64,000 nucleotides of DNA from assembly GCF_900104025.1 (NCBI RefSeq), contig NZ_FNIQ01000003.1:558001-622000 (forward strand), written 5' to 3'. The stretch's first letter is position 1. Each line of letters opens with the position of its first letter. Shown piece by piece: positions 16,157 to 25,290 of this stretch. Source of the DNA: Geodermatophilus sp. DSM 45219. GTDB lineage: Bacteria > Actinomycetota > Actinomycetes > Mycobacteriales > Geodermatophilaceae. Position numbers and translations under genes: made by a program. Below the pieces are notes generated by a model. The model was not told the DNA's origin, did not search any database, and saw nothing but the letters and a program-made list of their open reading frames with translations.

Positions 16157-18592
16157 TCAGCCGGTCGGCTGCTCCTCCTGGTCCTGCGCCTGGTCCTGTC
16201 CGTCCTGCCCCTCGGCCGGCCGGCCGTTGGACACGTCGGTGTCGGTCTCCTCGTCGGTCGGGTCCGTGGTGGTCGTGTCGGTTCCCGTGTCCGGGGTCTC
16301 CGGCTGGTCGACGACCGGGGGCTGCTCGACGACCGGCGGCTGCTCGACGACCGGCTCCTCCGCCTGCGGGGTCGGCTGGGTGACCACCGGGGCCGGCTCC
16401 GGCTCGGGGGCGGGCTCGGGCTCCGGCTCGGGCACGCCCACACCGGTGTCGCCGCGGATGACCGCGCGGTCGGGCAGGTCCTCCTCCGGCGTCCCCTCCA
16501 GCACGGTGTCCATGAACTCCTGCCAGATGGCGCCGGGCAGACCCGAGCCGTAGATGATCCGGCCGTTGACGTCCTCGAGCGGGTCGAGGCGGTCGGTGCC
16601 CATCCACACCGCCGTCGAGATCGACGGGGTGAACCCGACCATCCACGCGTCGGAGTTGTCCTCGCCCTGACCCTGCGTACCGGTCTTGCTGGCCACCTCG
16701 CGGCCGCCGTCGAGCGAGCGCCGCGAGTAGTCCGCGACGTCGGTCATCCCGTAGGTGGTGTCGTTGACGACGTCGGCCTCGAGGACCTGGTCGCCGGCGT
16801 CGCCGTTGTACTCCAGCAGCACCGCGCCCTGGCTGTCGGTCACCCGCGACACGAAGAACGGCTCGTGCTCGACGCCGCCGTTGGCCAGGGTGGCGAAGCC
16901 GTGCGCCTGGTCGATCGGGCGCATCTCGTACTGGCCGATGCCGATCGAGGCGCCGGCGGCCCCGGTCTCCGGGTCGGCCAGCGTGGTCTCGCCGTCGAGC
17001 ATGCTGCCGGTCTCCGGCCAGACCTCCGGCAGGCCGGTGGCCTCGAGGATGTTCTGCCGCACCCGCTCGGCGCCGACCTCGTAGGCCAGCCCGTAGTAGG
17101 TGGTGTTCAGCGAGCGGGTCATCGCCTCCCGCAGCGTGCAGGCGCCGCACGAGGCGCCGCCGGAGTTGCTGACCGGCAGGCCCGGGCGGTCGGGGAACTC
17201 CTGCGGCGAGGAGCCGTCCCGCCGGGCGTTGACGCCGATGCCGTCCTCCAGCGCGGTGGCCAGCACGTACGGCTTGACCGACGAGCCCGGCTGGCGGCGC
17301 GCCTGGGCGTAGTCGACGGCGCCGTCACCGGCGCCGATCGGCCCGCCGTAGTAGGCGCGCACGGCACCGGTCCGCGGGTCGATGGCCACGAGCGCCTCGC
17401 GCAGGTTCTCCGGCTGGCCGTCCATCACCTCGGCGACGGAGGCGATGGCGGCGTCGTGGTACCGCTTGTCCACGGTGGTGGTGATCCGCAGGCCGCCGGC
17501 CCGGATCTGCTGCTCGTCGTAGCCCTTGGCCTCGAGCTCCGCGATGGCGCGCTGGACGACCAAGCCCTCCGGCCCGCTGGGGATGCCGAGAGTGGAGTCC
17601 ATCCGCGGCTGCACGGGCGGGAAGGTCGAGGCGTCCCGCTCCTCCTGGGTCAGCCAGCCCTCCTCGACCATCGCGTCGAGCACCAGGGCCCAGCGGTCCT
17701 GCGAGCCCTCCGGGTTGGACTCCGGGTCGTAGTTCGACGGGCTGCGCACCAGGACGGCGAGCACCGCGCCCTGCTGGGCGGTCAGCTGGCTGGCCGGCAC
17801 ACCGAAGTAGGTGTTGGCCGCCGCCTCGATGCCGTAGGCGCCGCGGCCGAAGTAGATGGTGTTCAGGTAGTTCTCGAGGATCTCGTCCTTCTCGTACTGG
17901 TTGTCCAGCTTGACGGCGAGGAAGAGCTCCTGGAACTTGCGGCTGAACGTCTGGTCCGACGTCAGGAACGCGTTCTTCACGTACTGCTGGGTGATCGTCG
18001 AGCCACCCTGCGTCGAGCCGCCGGTCAGGTTGTTCCAGGCGGCGCGGACGATGCCCGTGGCCGAGATGCCGGGGTCGGTGTAGAAGTTCCGGTTCTCCGC
18101 GGCCAGGATCGCCTCGCGCGCGGGCTCGGAGACCTCGGCGAGCGGGACGTTGGTGCGGTTCTCCGCGCCCAGCCGGGCCATCTCGGTGGTGCCGTCGGCG
18201 TAGTAGACGACGGTCGTCTGCGCGTTCTGCACCGAGCTCGGGTCGGGCACCTCGGTGGTCGCGTAGACGACGCCCACGAAGACGCCGAGCAGCACGAACA
18301 TCCCGGCGACCAGGCCGAGGAGCGCCTTGAGCCGGCGACGGCGGCGCTGCTTCTTCGTCCGCACGGCCTTGCCCGCGGGGCGGGTGCCCCGGGCGGGCCC
18401 GGTGCGCGACGTCCCGGGCGCGCCCCCGCTGCGCGAGGCCGTCGTCCGTCCCCCGCGGCCCGCCGGCGGCCGGCCCCTGCCTGCCGGGGGACGGCCACCT
18501 CCGCCGCCCCCGGCGGCGGTGCGGCCGGACGGCGGACGGCGGACCGAGCCGCTGCGCGGCCCGACCGGTGAGGTCTCGTCGTGGGGAGGCAC
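16157..18592 (-). CDS. ponA: class A penicillin-binding protein (bifunctional)
   Basis: An 811-residue peptidoglycan synthase. A basic, Gly/Pro-rich cytoplasmic tail (about 95 residues) precedes one transmembrane helix. The GT51 transglycosylase domain follows (catalytic Glu in AAENRNFYT, then GGSTITQQYVKN). The transpeptidase domain has SSVK, SLN and KTGT motifs. A long Pro/Glu-rich tail with tandem VVEQPP units closes the protein. GTG 18592 has GAGAGGGG upstream; GTG 18631 would add 13 residues. It matches M. tuberculosis PonA1 (Rv0050) in position and layout, next to DUF5318 and GT87 genes. Confidence 0.93.
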   Translation of the reverse strand: MPPHDETSPVGPRSGSVRRPPSGRTAAGGGGGGRPPAGRGRPPAGRGGRTTASRSGGAPGTSRTGPARGTRPAGKAVRTKKQRRRRRLKALLGLVAGMFVLLGVFVGVVYATTEVPDPSSVQNAQTTVVYYADGTTEMARLGAENRTNVPLAEVSEPAREAILAAENRNFYTDPGISATGIVRAAWNNLTGGSTQGGSTITQQYVKNAFLTSDQTFSRKFQELFLAVKLDNQYEKDEILENYLNTIYFGRGAYGIEAAANTYFGVPASQLTAQQGAVLAVLVRSPSNYDPESNPEGSQDRWALVLDAMVEEGWLTQEERDASTFPPVQPRMDSTLGIPSGPEGLVVQRAIAELEAKGYDEQQIRAGGLRITTTVDKRYHDAAIASVAEVMDGQPENLREALVAIDPRTGAVRAYYGGPIGAGDGAVDYAQARRQPGSSVKPYVLATALEDGIGVNARRDGSSPQEFPDRPGLPVSNSGGASCGACTLREAMTRSLNTTYYGLAYEVGAERVRQNILEATGLPEVWPETGSMLDGETTLADPETGAAGASIGIGQYEMRPIDQAHGFATLANGGVEHEPFFVSRVTDSQGAVLLEYNGDAGDQVLEADVVNDTTYGMTDVADYSRRSLDGGREVASKTGTQGQGEDNSDAWMVGFTPSISTAVWMGTDRLDPLEDVNGRIIYGSGLPGAIWQEFMDTVLEGTPEEDLPDRAVIRGDTGVGVPEPEPEPAPEPEPAPVVTQPTPQAEEPVVEQPPVVEQPPVVDQPETPDTGTDTTTTDPTDEETDTDVSNGRPAEGQDGQDQAQDQEEQPTG

Positions 18593-18760
18593 GCAGGGCC
18601 CCTCTCTGGTTCGGCTGTCTCGGGCGGGCACACTGGACGGACTCGTCCGGCACCCAGGGTGGCGTGTTCAGCTGTGCGGGCGGGGAGGACCCGCGGCGCA
18701 GCAGCGCCCAGGTGTCCCAACGACCACGCGGGGTACCTGGTGTTCCGCGTGTGACGCGTC
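18593..18760. other. gap between PBP and DUF5318 genes
   Basis: No gene or clear site is seen. It probably carries the promoter of the PBP-GT87 operon. Confidence 0.35.
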
Positions 18761-19174
18761 CTACTCCGTGGCCGCCCGCCGCCGCGTGCGCCGCGGCTGA
18801 CGGCCCGGGTCCGGGTCGGCCCCCAGGACGTACGAGCAGTCCAGGTGGTTCCAGCCGCACCCGCGGCACACCTGGACGGTGTACACGGAGAACTCCTCCT
18901 GCATCCCGTCCATCCGGGCGAGCTCGGCCGGCGTCTTCGCCTGGCCGGCCGTGGGGCCCAGGTTCTCCCCGTACACGTAGCTCACCAGCGTGAGCCGCTC
19001 CTTGCGGCACACCGGACAGGCGACGTCGGTCGCCTCGCCGTGGTACCTGGCCGCCCGGGTGAGGTACGGACTGGCGTCGCAGACCTCGAAGACCCCCGTG
19101 CGGCCGGCGTACACGTCGGCGAGGACGGCTCGCCGCTGCAGCGAGTAGTCCACGACGGATCGACGTCCGGGCAC
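18761..19174 (-). CDS. DUF5318 protein, zinc-ribbon-like
   Basis: A 137-residue protein, the same length as its M. tuberculosis counterpart Rv0049, which also sits beside ponA1. Two CxxC pairs (CPVC near residue 54, [11 protein letters not shown] near residue 104) suggest one structural zinc site. The function is unknown. The GTG at 19174 gives [18 protein letters not shown]; upstream in-frame sequence runs through the divergent promoter and is not coding. Confidence 0.8.
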   Translation of the reverse strand: MPGRRSVVDYSLQRRAVLADVYAGRTGVFEVCDASPYLTRAARYHGEATDVACPVCRKERLTLVSYVYGENLGPTAGQAKTPAELARMDGMQEEFSVYTVQVCRGCGWNHLDCSYVLGADPDPGRQPRRTRRRAATE

Positions 19175-19269
19175 GGCGCCAATGTACGCAACGCGGCGGA
19201 CAGCGGAAGGCGTCCGGCGACGTCCGGACGCCGTCCCGGACCCCTCTGCGTGGTCGCGGACGCTGCCGT

Positions 19270-19292
19270 CGATGTATCGTCCCGATACATCG
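19270..19292. promoter_or_regulatory. operator palindrome upstream of padR
   Basis: CGATGTATCG (19270-19279) and CGATACATCG (19283-19292) form a perfect 10-bp inverted repeat with a 3-bp spacer. It lies 27 bp before the PadR start, in the gap shared with the DUF5318 gene. ATGT...ACAT ends resemble known PadR operators, so autoregulation is likely. Confidence 0.75.
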
Positions 19293-19319
19293 GAGCGTAC
19301 GACGACGAGGAGCGTGGAC

Positions 19320-19934
19320 GTGCTCGAGTTCGCCATCCTCGGCCTGCTGCACCAGTCGCCGATGCACGGCTACGAGCTGCGCAAGCAGCTCGCCCAGGTG
19401 CTCGGCGGGCTGCGCAGCATCTCCTACGGCTCGCTGTACCCCGCGCTCAAGCGGCTGCACGCCGCTGGGTACGTCACCACCGACGAGCCGGACCCGCGCG
19501 CACCGCTGCCGGCGGACGCACCACCGCTGACCGGCCGGCGGGGGAAGGTGGTCTACACGATCACCGCCGAGGGCAAGGAGCGCTTCCACGAGCTGGTCGG
19601 CCAGTCCGGCCCGGAGGCCTACGACGACGGCGGCCTGTTCGGCGTCCGCCTGGCCTTCTTCCGGCACACCGCGGCCGACGTCCGGCTGCGCGTCCTCGAG
19701 GGCCGGCGGCGCACCGTCGAACTGCAGCGCGAGGGCCTGCGGGCCTCCCTCTCCCGCACCCGCGAGCGGCTGGACCGCTACACCCTCGAGCTGCAGCGGC
19801 ACGGCCTGGAGTCGGTCGACCGCGAGGTCCGCTGGCTGGCCGAGCTCATCGACCGCGAGCTGACCGACAGCCACCAGCGTCGAGCCGACGGCGCCGAGCC
19901 CGGGGATCCGCCGGAGACGTCCCCGCGGCCCTGA
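19320..19934 (+). CDS. PadR-family transcriptional regulator
   Basis: A 204-residue PadR protein. The N-terminal winged helix begins at once ([20 protein letters not shown]) and includes [14 protein letters not shown]-terminal helical dimerisation region follows. The GTG at 19320 has GAGGAG upstream and matches the conserved start MLE(F/L)AILGLL; GTG 19314 is two codons longer. In M. tuberculosis the equivalent gene (Rv0047c) also neighbours ino1, so it may affect inositol synthesis, but only self-control is suggested by the palindrome upstream. Confidence 0.9.
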   Translation: MLEFAILGLLHQSPMHGYELRKQLAQVLGGLRSISYGSLYPALKRLHAAGYVTTDEPDPRAPLPADAPPLTGRRGKVVYTITAEGKERFHELVGQSGPEAYDDGGLFGVRLAFFRHTAADVRLRVLEGRRRTVELQREGLRASLSRTRERLDRYTLELQRHGLESVDREVRWLAELIDRELTDSHQRRADGAEPGDPPETSPRP

Positions 19935-20047
19935 CCAGTTCCCCACCGACGACCGGGCGGCACAGCTCCGCGCCGGTCACCCCCGAGCGAGACCGTCCGC
20001 GGTCCGCGCCCACCGACCGCACGCGGTCTGCGAAGAAGGAGAGCTCC

Positions 20048-21127
20048 ATGGGATCCGTCAAGGTCGCCATCGTCGGCGTCGGCAACTGCGCCGCCTCGCT
20101 GGTGCAGGGTGTCCACTACTACCGCGAGGCGGACGAGACCGCGTCGGTGCCGGGCCTGATGCACGTCCGCTTCGGCGAGTACCACGTCGGTGACGTGCAG
20201 TTCGTCGCCGCGTTCGACGTGGACGCCAAGAAGGTCGGCCGGGACCTCTCCGAGGCCATCGTCGCCAGCGAGAACAACACCATCACGATCTGCGACGTCC
20301 CGCCGCTGGGCGTCACCGTGCAGCGGGGCACCACCCTCGACGGGCTCGGGAAGTACTACCGCGAGACGATCGAGGAGTCCGACGAGGAGCCGGTGGACGT
20401 CGTCGCGGCACTCCGCGAGGCGCAGGCCGACGTCCTGGTCTGCTACCTCCCGGTCGGCTCGCAGCAGGCCGCCGAGTTCTACGCCCAGTGCGCCCTGGAC
20501 GCCGGGGTCGCCTTCGTCAACGCGCTGCCGGTCTTCATCGCCGGCACGCCGGAGTGGGCCGAGAAGTTCACCGCCGCCGGTGTGCCGATCGTCGGCGACG
20601 ACATCAAGTCGCAGGTCGGCGCGACCATCACCCACCGGGTGCTGGCCAAGCTGTTCGAGGACCGCGGCGTCCAGCTCGACCGCACCATGCAGCTCAACGT
20701 CGGCGGCAACATGGACTTCAAGAACATGCTCGAGCGCGAGCGCCTGGAGTCCAAGAAGATCTCCAAGACCCAGGCGGTCACCAGCCAGGTCGACCGGGAC
20801 ATGGGCAAGGACAACGTGCACATCGGCCCGTCGGACCACGTGCCGTGGCTGTCGGACCGCAAGTGGGCCTACGTGCGCCTGGAGGGCCGCGCGTTCGGTG
20901 ACGTCCCGCTGAACCTGGAGTACAAGCTCGAGGTCTGGGACTCCCCGAACTCCGCCGGCATCATCATCGACGCCGTCCGTGCCGCGAAGATCGCCAAGGA
21001 CCGCGGCATCGGCGGCCCGATCCTGTCGGCGTCCTCCTACTTCATGAAGAGCCCGCCGGTGCAGTACAGCGACAGCGAGGCCCGCGACGCCGTGGAGGCG
21101 TTCATCCGGGGCGACGTCGAGCGCTGA
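20048..21127 (+). CDS. ino1: inositol-3-phosphate synthase
   Basis: A 359-residue NAD-dependent enzyme converting glucose 6-phosphate to myo-inositol 3-phosphate. This is the first step towards phosphatidylinositol, mannosylated lipids and mycothiol. Visible motifs include the NAD-binding [16 protein letters not shown], then [27 protein letters not shown] and [13 protein letters not shown]. The length matches the actinobacterial type. AAGGAGAG precedes the ATG. It is 113 bp downstream of padR on the same strand and is followed by a strong terminator. Confidence 0.97.
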   Translation: MGSVKVAIVGVGNCAASLVQGVHYYREADETASVPGLMHVRFGEYHVGDVQFVAAFDVDAKKVGRDLSEAIVASENNTITICDVPPLGVTVQRGTTLDGLGKYYRETIEESDEEPVDVVAALREAQADVLVCYLPVGSQQAAEFYAQCALDAGVAFVNALPVFIAGTPEWAEKFTAAGVPIVGDDIKSQVGATITHRVLAKLFEDRGVQLDRTMQLNVGGNMDFKNMLERERLESKKISKTQAVTSQVDRDMGKDNVHIGPSDHVPWLSDRKWAYVRLEGRAFGDVPLNLEYKLEVWDSPNSAGIIIDAVRAAKIAKDRGIGGPILSASSYFMKSPPVQYSDSEARDAVEAFIRGDVER

Positions 21128-21137
21128 GCCAGGACGA

Positions 21138-21175
21138 CGGCAGGGCCCGCTCCTCCCCGGAGGCGGGCCCTGCCG
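21138..21175 (+). terminator. terminator of ino1
   Basis: A perfect 13-bp stem, CGGCAGGGCCCGC (21138-21150) with 21163-21175, and an inner CTCC/GGAG pairing, 10 bases after the stop. Confidence 0.85.
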
Positions 21176-21182
21176 CGTCGTG

Positions 21183-21255
21183 CCGGGTGACCCCGAGCGG
21201 CCGCCCTGCAGGGACCCGCCGCGAGCGTGCGAGTGGCGTCGTGCCGGGTGGCCCC
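21183..21255 (-). repeat. dispersed hairpin element, copy K (diverged)
   Basis: Read on the minus strand it carries the family core GCTCGCGGCGGG flanked by diverged arms. It fills the short gap between ino1 and the lipoprotein gene. Confidence 0.5.
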
Positions 21256-21260
21256 TTCTC

Positions 21261-21266
21261 TACGCT
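21261..21266 (+). promoter_or_regulatory. -10 element of the lipoprotein gene, probable leaderless mRNA
   Basis: TACGCT ends 6 bp before the GTG at 21273, and no Shine-Dalgarno sequence lies between them. Confidence 0.5.
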
Positions 21267-21272
21267 GGCCGC

Positions 21273-22031
21273 GTGCCCGCCCGCCGACGTCCGCTGCTGC
21301 CCGTCCTGGGGCTGACGGTGGCCCTGCTGGCCGGGTGCGGCGGCGGGGAGGAGCGGGCGGAGGGCGCGCCGGTCACCGAGGAGGAGGCGCGGCTGCTGGC
21401 CCAGCTGCTGGCCGACAACCACGAGCGGGGCGGCGCCGACGTCGTGGTCACCGCCCCCTACGGCCCGGACACCGTGCTCACCCTGACCGGCGAGGTCGAC
21501 CTGGCCGACGGCGTCGGCCGCGCCCAGGCGGTCACCTCGTACGGCGACGGCCGGCCCGACGACACCCGCACGCTGTTCTTCACCGCCGACCAGCTGTGGT
21601 TCGGCGAGGTCCCCGGCCTGCCGGCCGCGCTCGGCGCCGCGGGGCTGCCCGAGGCCGCCTACGTGCGCCGCCCCGTGGCGCTGGGGGAGCAGGCCCCGCT
21701 GGTCGACGTCCTCACGCAGGTGGTGCTCAACCTGGCCGCCGAGGAGGCGGACGCCGCCGGCGCCTTCCAGGGTGCGGGCTACACGTGGGAGGGCGACGGC
21801 TCGATCAACGGCGAGCTGGCCGCGCGCTACGCCTCGACGGCCGGCTGGTCGGTCGCGGTCGACCGCTCCACCGACCGGCTGGTGCAGTACCGCACGCCGC
21901 TGCCGGGCCAGGGGTTCGAGGTCACCGTGACGCTGTCGGACCACGGCCCGCGCACGATCACCGTGCCGGCGGACGGGGAGTCCGTGGACGGGGCGGCGCA
22001 CCCGCAGGTGGCGGCGACCGTCGGGCTGTAG
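21273..22031 (+). CDS. lipoprotein, function unknown
   Basis: A 252-residue exported lipoprotein. A basic start (MPARRRPLLPVLG) and hydrophobic core end in the lipobox LLAGC, so Cys about residue 22 should be lipidated. The remainder is a single soluble domain with no recognisable catalytic motif. Its size and beta-rich look are reminiscent of LprG/LppX-type lipid-binding lipoproteins, but this is only a possibility. It is convergent with yqgE, with a copy of the hairpin element between. Confidence 0.7.
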   Translation: MPARRRPLLPVLGLTVALLAGCGGGEERAEGAPVTEEEARLLAQLLADNHERGGADVVVTAPYGPDTVLTLTGEVDLADGVGRAQAVTSYGDGRPDDTRTLFFTADQLWFGEVPGLPAALGAAGLPEAAYVRRPVALGEQAPLVDVLTQVVLNLAAEEADAAGAFQGAGYTWEGDGSINGELAARYASTAGWSVAVDRSTDRLVQYRTPLPGQGFEVTVTLSDHGPRTITVPADGESVDGAAHPQVAATVGL

Positions 22032-22036
22032 GGGGG

Positions 22037-22103
22037 AAGGACCACCCTTCCCCCCACGCTCAGGGGGAGAGCCCCTGGAGGGCGGCCGTTCCAGCACCTC
22101 ACC
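22037..22103 (+). repeat. dispersed hairpin element, copy A
   Basis: A full-length copy from AAGGACCACCCTTCC to GCCGTTCCAGCACCTCACC, between the convergent lipoprotein and yqgE genes. Arms CCACCCTTCC and GGAGGGCGG pair imperfectly. Confidence 0.7.
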
Positions 22104-22204
22104 CGGGCCGGGACATGCGGGAGGGGGCGGCCTCTTCCCCAGACCGCCCCCTCCCACGCTGTTCCTACCAGACGGGGCGCCCGCGCGCACCTGCCGACGC
22201 GCGG

Positions 22205-22879
22205 TCAGTTGGCCGACGGGTCGGCCGGCGCCGTCGACAGCACGGCCAGGCGCCCGGTCTGGCGGCCCATCACCCGCCGCCACAGCTCGGGGCCGGCCAG
22301 CTCGCTCAGCACGTCCTCCGGGCCGCCGGCCACGCACGCCCACGCGCCCTCGGCGACCTCGACGGCCAGCTGGCCCGGCGACCAGCCCGCGTAGCCGGCG
22401 AACACCCGCAGCCCCCGGACCCGGGCGGCCAGCTCGTCGGGGTCGGCGTCGAGGTCGACCAGGTGGACGTCGCCGGCGACCGGCCGCAGCCCGCAGTCGC
22501 CCGCCGGCGTGCCGCGGCCGGCTGCATCGCAGACGGCGAGGCACAGCGCGGTGTCGGTCTCGCACGGGCCGCCCACGTGGAACACCCCGGGGTCGACGGC
22601 GAGGTCGCACCAGCCGGGCAGCACGTCGCGGATCTCCACCTGGCTCGGCCGGCCCAGCACCACGCCCAGCGTGCCGCTGTCGTTGTGGTCCAGCACGAAG
22701 ACGACGGTGCCGGCGAACGTCGGGTCGGTGAGACTCGGCATCGCCACGAGCAGGGACCCCGGGCGGACGTCGTCCAGGCCGCCCGTCGAGAGCCCGGGGA
22801 CCGCGTCCGGACGACGGCGGCCCGTCGCGGGCCGGGCCGGCGGCCCCGACTCGGGATCGGGCGAGGACGGGGGAGTCAT
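22205..22879 (-). CDS. YqgE/AlgH family protein (DUF179)
   Basis: A 224-residue member of the YqgE/AlgH family. Conserved motifs are GSLLVAMPSLTDPTFAGTVV near the start of the fold, VLGRP, FHVGGP and FAGYAGWSPGQL. The molecular role is not established. An N-terminal, Pro-rich extension of about 40 residues is not part of the fold. The start is the ATG at 22879. It is divergent from the MFS gene. Confidence 0.88.
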   Translation of the reverse strand: MTPPSSPDPESGPPARPATGRRRPDAVPGLSTGGLDDVRPGSLLVAMPSLTDPTFAGTVVFVLDHNDSGTLGVVLGRPSQVEIRDVLPGWCDLAVDPGVFHVGGPCETDTALCLAVCDAAGRGTPAGDCGLRPVAGDVHLVDLDADPDELAARVRGLRVFAGYAGWSPGQLAVEVAEGAWACVAGGPEDVLSELAGPELWRRVMGRQTGRLAVLSTAPADPSAN

Positions 22880-22984
22880 CGCTCCCAGTGTGCCCCACCT
22901 CCGGGCGACCCGGCGGTGCAGGTGACGCGCGCACCGGGGAGCCGTGCGGCCCGTCGTCGACCCTGTGCCGAGGGGTGGCCACCA

Positions 22985-22990
22985 TAGGGT
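22985..22990 (+). promoter_or_regulatory. -10 element of the MFS gene, probable leaderless mRNA
   Basis: TAGGGT ends 6 bp before the GTG at 22997; no ribosome binding site fits between. Confidence 0.5.
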
Positions 22991-22996
22991 GACCGG

Positions 22997-24244
22997 GTGC
23001 CGCAGGCAGGGACCACCGTGCGCTCCCTGCTGGCCCGCCCCGGCTTCCGCCGGCTGCTCGCGACCCGACTGTCGGCCCAGTTCGGGGACGGCGTGCTGCA
23101 GGCCGCCCTCGCCGGCACGGTGCTGTTCAACCCGCAGCGCTCGGCCGACCCGGTCGCCGTCGCCGCGGGGTTCGCCGTCCTGCTGCTGCCGTACTCCCTC
23201 GTCGGCCCGTTCGCCGGTGTCTGGCTGGACCGCTGGAGCCGCCGCCGGGTGCTCGTGCACGCCGACCTGCTGCGCGCCGGGCTGGTCGCCGTCCTGGCCC
23301 TGCTCGTGGCCGGCGGCTCGGCGGGGCTGCCGTTCCTGCTCGCCGGGCTGGTGCTGTTCTCCGTGGCCCGGTTCGTGCTGTCGGCGCTGTCGGCGTCCCT
23401 GCCGCACACGACCGCGGACCTGGTGCCGGCCAACGCCCTGTCGACGACGGCCGGCGCGGTGGCGACCGTGGCCGGCGGGGCGGCCGCGGTCGCGGTGCAG
23501 CAGGCCGCCGGGATCGCGGGGGACGCCGGCTACGCGCTGGTGACCCTCGGCGCCGCCGGGCCGTACCTGCTGGCCGCGGCGCTGGCCGCCGGGTTCCCGC
23601 GGTACGGGCTCGGGCCGGACGAGGGCGCCGCGCGGCCGTCCGCACGCGCCGTGGTGGCGGGGATGCTGGCCGGCGTCCGGCACCTGCGGGCCCGCCCCCC
23701 GGCGGTGGCCGCGCTGGCCGTCACCACGGTGCACCGGCTCTGCTTCGGCCTGCTGACGCTGCTGACGCTGCTGTTCTCCCGAGCCGCCCCGGCAGGAGCG
23801 GGCCTGGCGGGGGTCGGGGCCACGGTCGCCGCGGGAGCCGTCGGCACGCTGCTCGCGGCGGCGGCCACGCCGGCCGCGGTGCGCCGCCTGGGCACCGCGC
23901 GCTGGGTGGCCCTGCTGCTGGCCGCCGGCGGCCCGCTGGTGGTGGCCCTGGGCCTGCCCTTCCGGCCCGGGACGATCGCGCTGGCCGGACTGGTGGTCGG
24001 GTTCCTCGGGCAGGGCGTGAAGATCTGCGTGGACGCGACCCTGCAGCAGGTGGTCGACGACGACGTCCGCGGCCGGGTGTTCTCCGTCTACGACATGCTG
24101 GTCAACGTCAGCTACGTCGCAGCCCTGCTGGCGGCGGCGCACCTGCTCCCCGCGGACGGCGTCTCGCCGCCCGCCGTGGTGGCGGTCGGCGCCGCCTACG
24201 CGCTCGCGGCCGTGTACGCCGCCCGGTCCGCGCTGCCCCGCTGA
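22997..24244 (+). CDS. MFS transporter
   Basis: A 415-residue major-facilitator protein with about twelve hydrophobic helices. The loop between helices 2 and 3 carries GVWLDRWSRRRVLVHADL, the usual MFS signature. Its overall type resembles the MFS_3/enterobactin-exporter-like group, so it is likely a proton-driven exporter of unknown substrate. It is convergent with the protease gene, only 9 bp apart. Confidence 0.85.
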   Translation: MPQAGTTVRSLLARPGFRRLLATRLSAQFGDGVLQAALAGTVLFNPQRSADPVAVAAGFAVLLLPYSLVGPFAGVWLDRWSRRRVLVHADLLRAGLVAVLALLVAGGSAGLPFLLAGLVLFSVARFVLSALSASLPHTTADLVPANALSTTAGAVATVAGGAAAVAVQQAAGIAGDAGYALVTLGAAGPYLLAAALAAGFPRYGLGPDEGAARPSARAVVAGMLAGVRHLRARPPAVAALAVTTVHRLCFGLLTLLTLLFSRAAPAGAGLAGVGATVAAGAVGTLLAAAATPAAVRRLGTARWVALLLAAGGPLVVALGLPFRPGTIALAGLVVGFLGQGVKICVDATLQQVVDDDVRGRVFSVYDMLVNVSYVAALLAAAHLLPADGVSPPAVVAVGAAYALAAVYAARSALPR

Positions 24245-24253
24245 GGGCGCGGG

Positions 24254-25249
24254 TCACAGCTCGGGGACGCAGGGCCCCTGACCCAGCCGCGCCAGGCCGG
24301 TGAGGTCGCCGGCGGCGAAGTCGGTGACGCCCGGCACGGTCTCGGGGTAGAGCAGCTGCGACTCGTCGTCGACGTGGTCCAGGCCCACCAGGTGGGCGAC
24401 CTCGTGCAGCACGATGCCCGCGGCCGTGGCCTCCCCGTCCCGCGAGTCCAGGATCCCGGGGAACTGCTCGGCGTCCAGGGACACCGTGCCGGTGACGTAG
24501 ACCCGCGGCCCCTCGCCCAGGGACACCGCCACGCTGCCGCCCCGGCCCACGATGTCGCCGGCCAGATCGGGCTCATCGGCCTCGGTCTGCCAGGCGACCA
24601 GCACCGGGGCCCAGCGGTCCCCGTAGCGCTCGGGCTGGAAGGCCTCCCGGTCGGTGGCCGGCACCTCGTCCGTCGGGCCGTCGTGCACCACGACCAGGCC
24701 AGTCACCTCGGCGATGCGGGCGAAGGCCGCGTGCACCAGCTCCTCCCCGCCCTCGGGTGCCCCGTCGGGCCGGACGGCGTAGTGGACGACGCGGCACGGG
24801 TCGTAGGCCACCGGCGTGACCCCGTCGGCCTGGAACAGCGAGAACGCGTGCGCACCGCCGCCGGCGGGCGCCGCCGGGACCGACCCGCGGGGGAACGCGC
24901 TCGCGCCGGCCCCGGGCGTCGGGCGGTCGGTCGGCGCGGCCGCGGGGGTGGTCGCGCTGCGGTCGGGGGCGAGCGCGGACGGCGGCTCGACGACCACCGG
25001 GCGGTCCCACGGCCACGGCACCGCCCCGGTCAGGAACGCGGCGCCGAGCGAACCGGCCACGACCAGGACCACGGCGAGCAGCCCGCGCAGGCCCGCGCCG
25101 CGGCGCCGGCGGGGCGGCGGTCCGGGGGCGCGCCACGGGTCGGCCGCCACCGGCAGCCCGGCCGCCTCGTCGAGCACCCACCGGGGCGTGCGCCCGCTCG
25201 GGGACGTGGGCAGGCGCGGGTCCGGATCGCCGGGTCCGTGTCCGTGCAC
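24254..25249 (-). CDS. membrane-anchored metzincin-type metalloprotease
   Basis: A 331-residue protein. A cytoplasmic, Arg/Pro-rich N-terminus (about 50 residues) precedes one hydrophobic helix (LLAVVLVVAGSLGAAFLTG). A Pro/Ala linker leads to a peptidase domain. HEVAHLVGLDH near residue 280 is the zinc-binding HExxHxxGxxH of matrixin-like metzincins. The Glu is the general base and the third His the third ligand. It should act outside the membrane. GTG 25249 has AGGAGAG just upstream. It follows the CCA-adding enzyme on the same strand by 41 bp. Confidence 0.82.
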   Translation of the reverse strand: MHGHGPGDPDPRLPTSPSGRTPRWVLDEAAGLPVAADPWRAPGPPPRRRRGAGLRGLLAVVLVVAGSLGAAFLTGAVPWPWDRPVVVEPPSALAPDRSATTPAAAPTDRPTPGAGASAFPRGSVPAAPAGGGAHAFSLFQADGVTPVAYDPCRVVHYAVRPDGAPEGGEELVHAAFARIAEVTGLVVVHDGPTDEVPATDREAFQPERYGDRWAPVLVAWQTEADEPDLAGDIVGRGGSVAVSLGEGPRVYVTGTVSLDAEQFPGILDSRDGEATAAGIVLHEVAHLVGLDHVDDESQLLYPETVPGVTDFAAGDLTGLARLGQGPCVPEL

Positions 25250-25290
25250 GTCTCTCCTGTCGGCAGCCGGGTGCTCCGGGTCGAGTCGGG

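Noticed and set aside
22568-22583. Possible extra parS site (CGCCCACGTGGAACA) in yqgE
   Set aside because: The left arm has several mismatches to GTTCC, so it is not counted as a ParB site.
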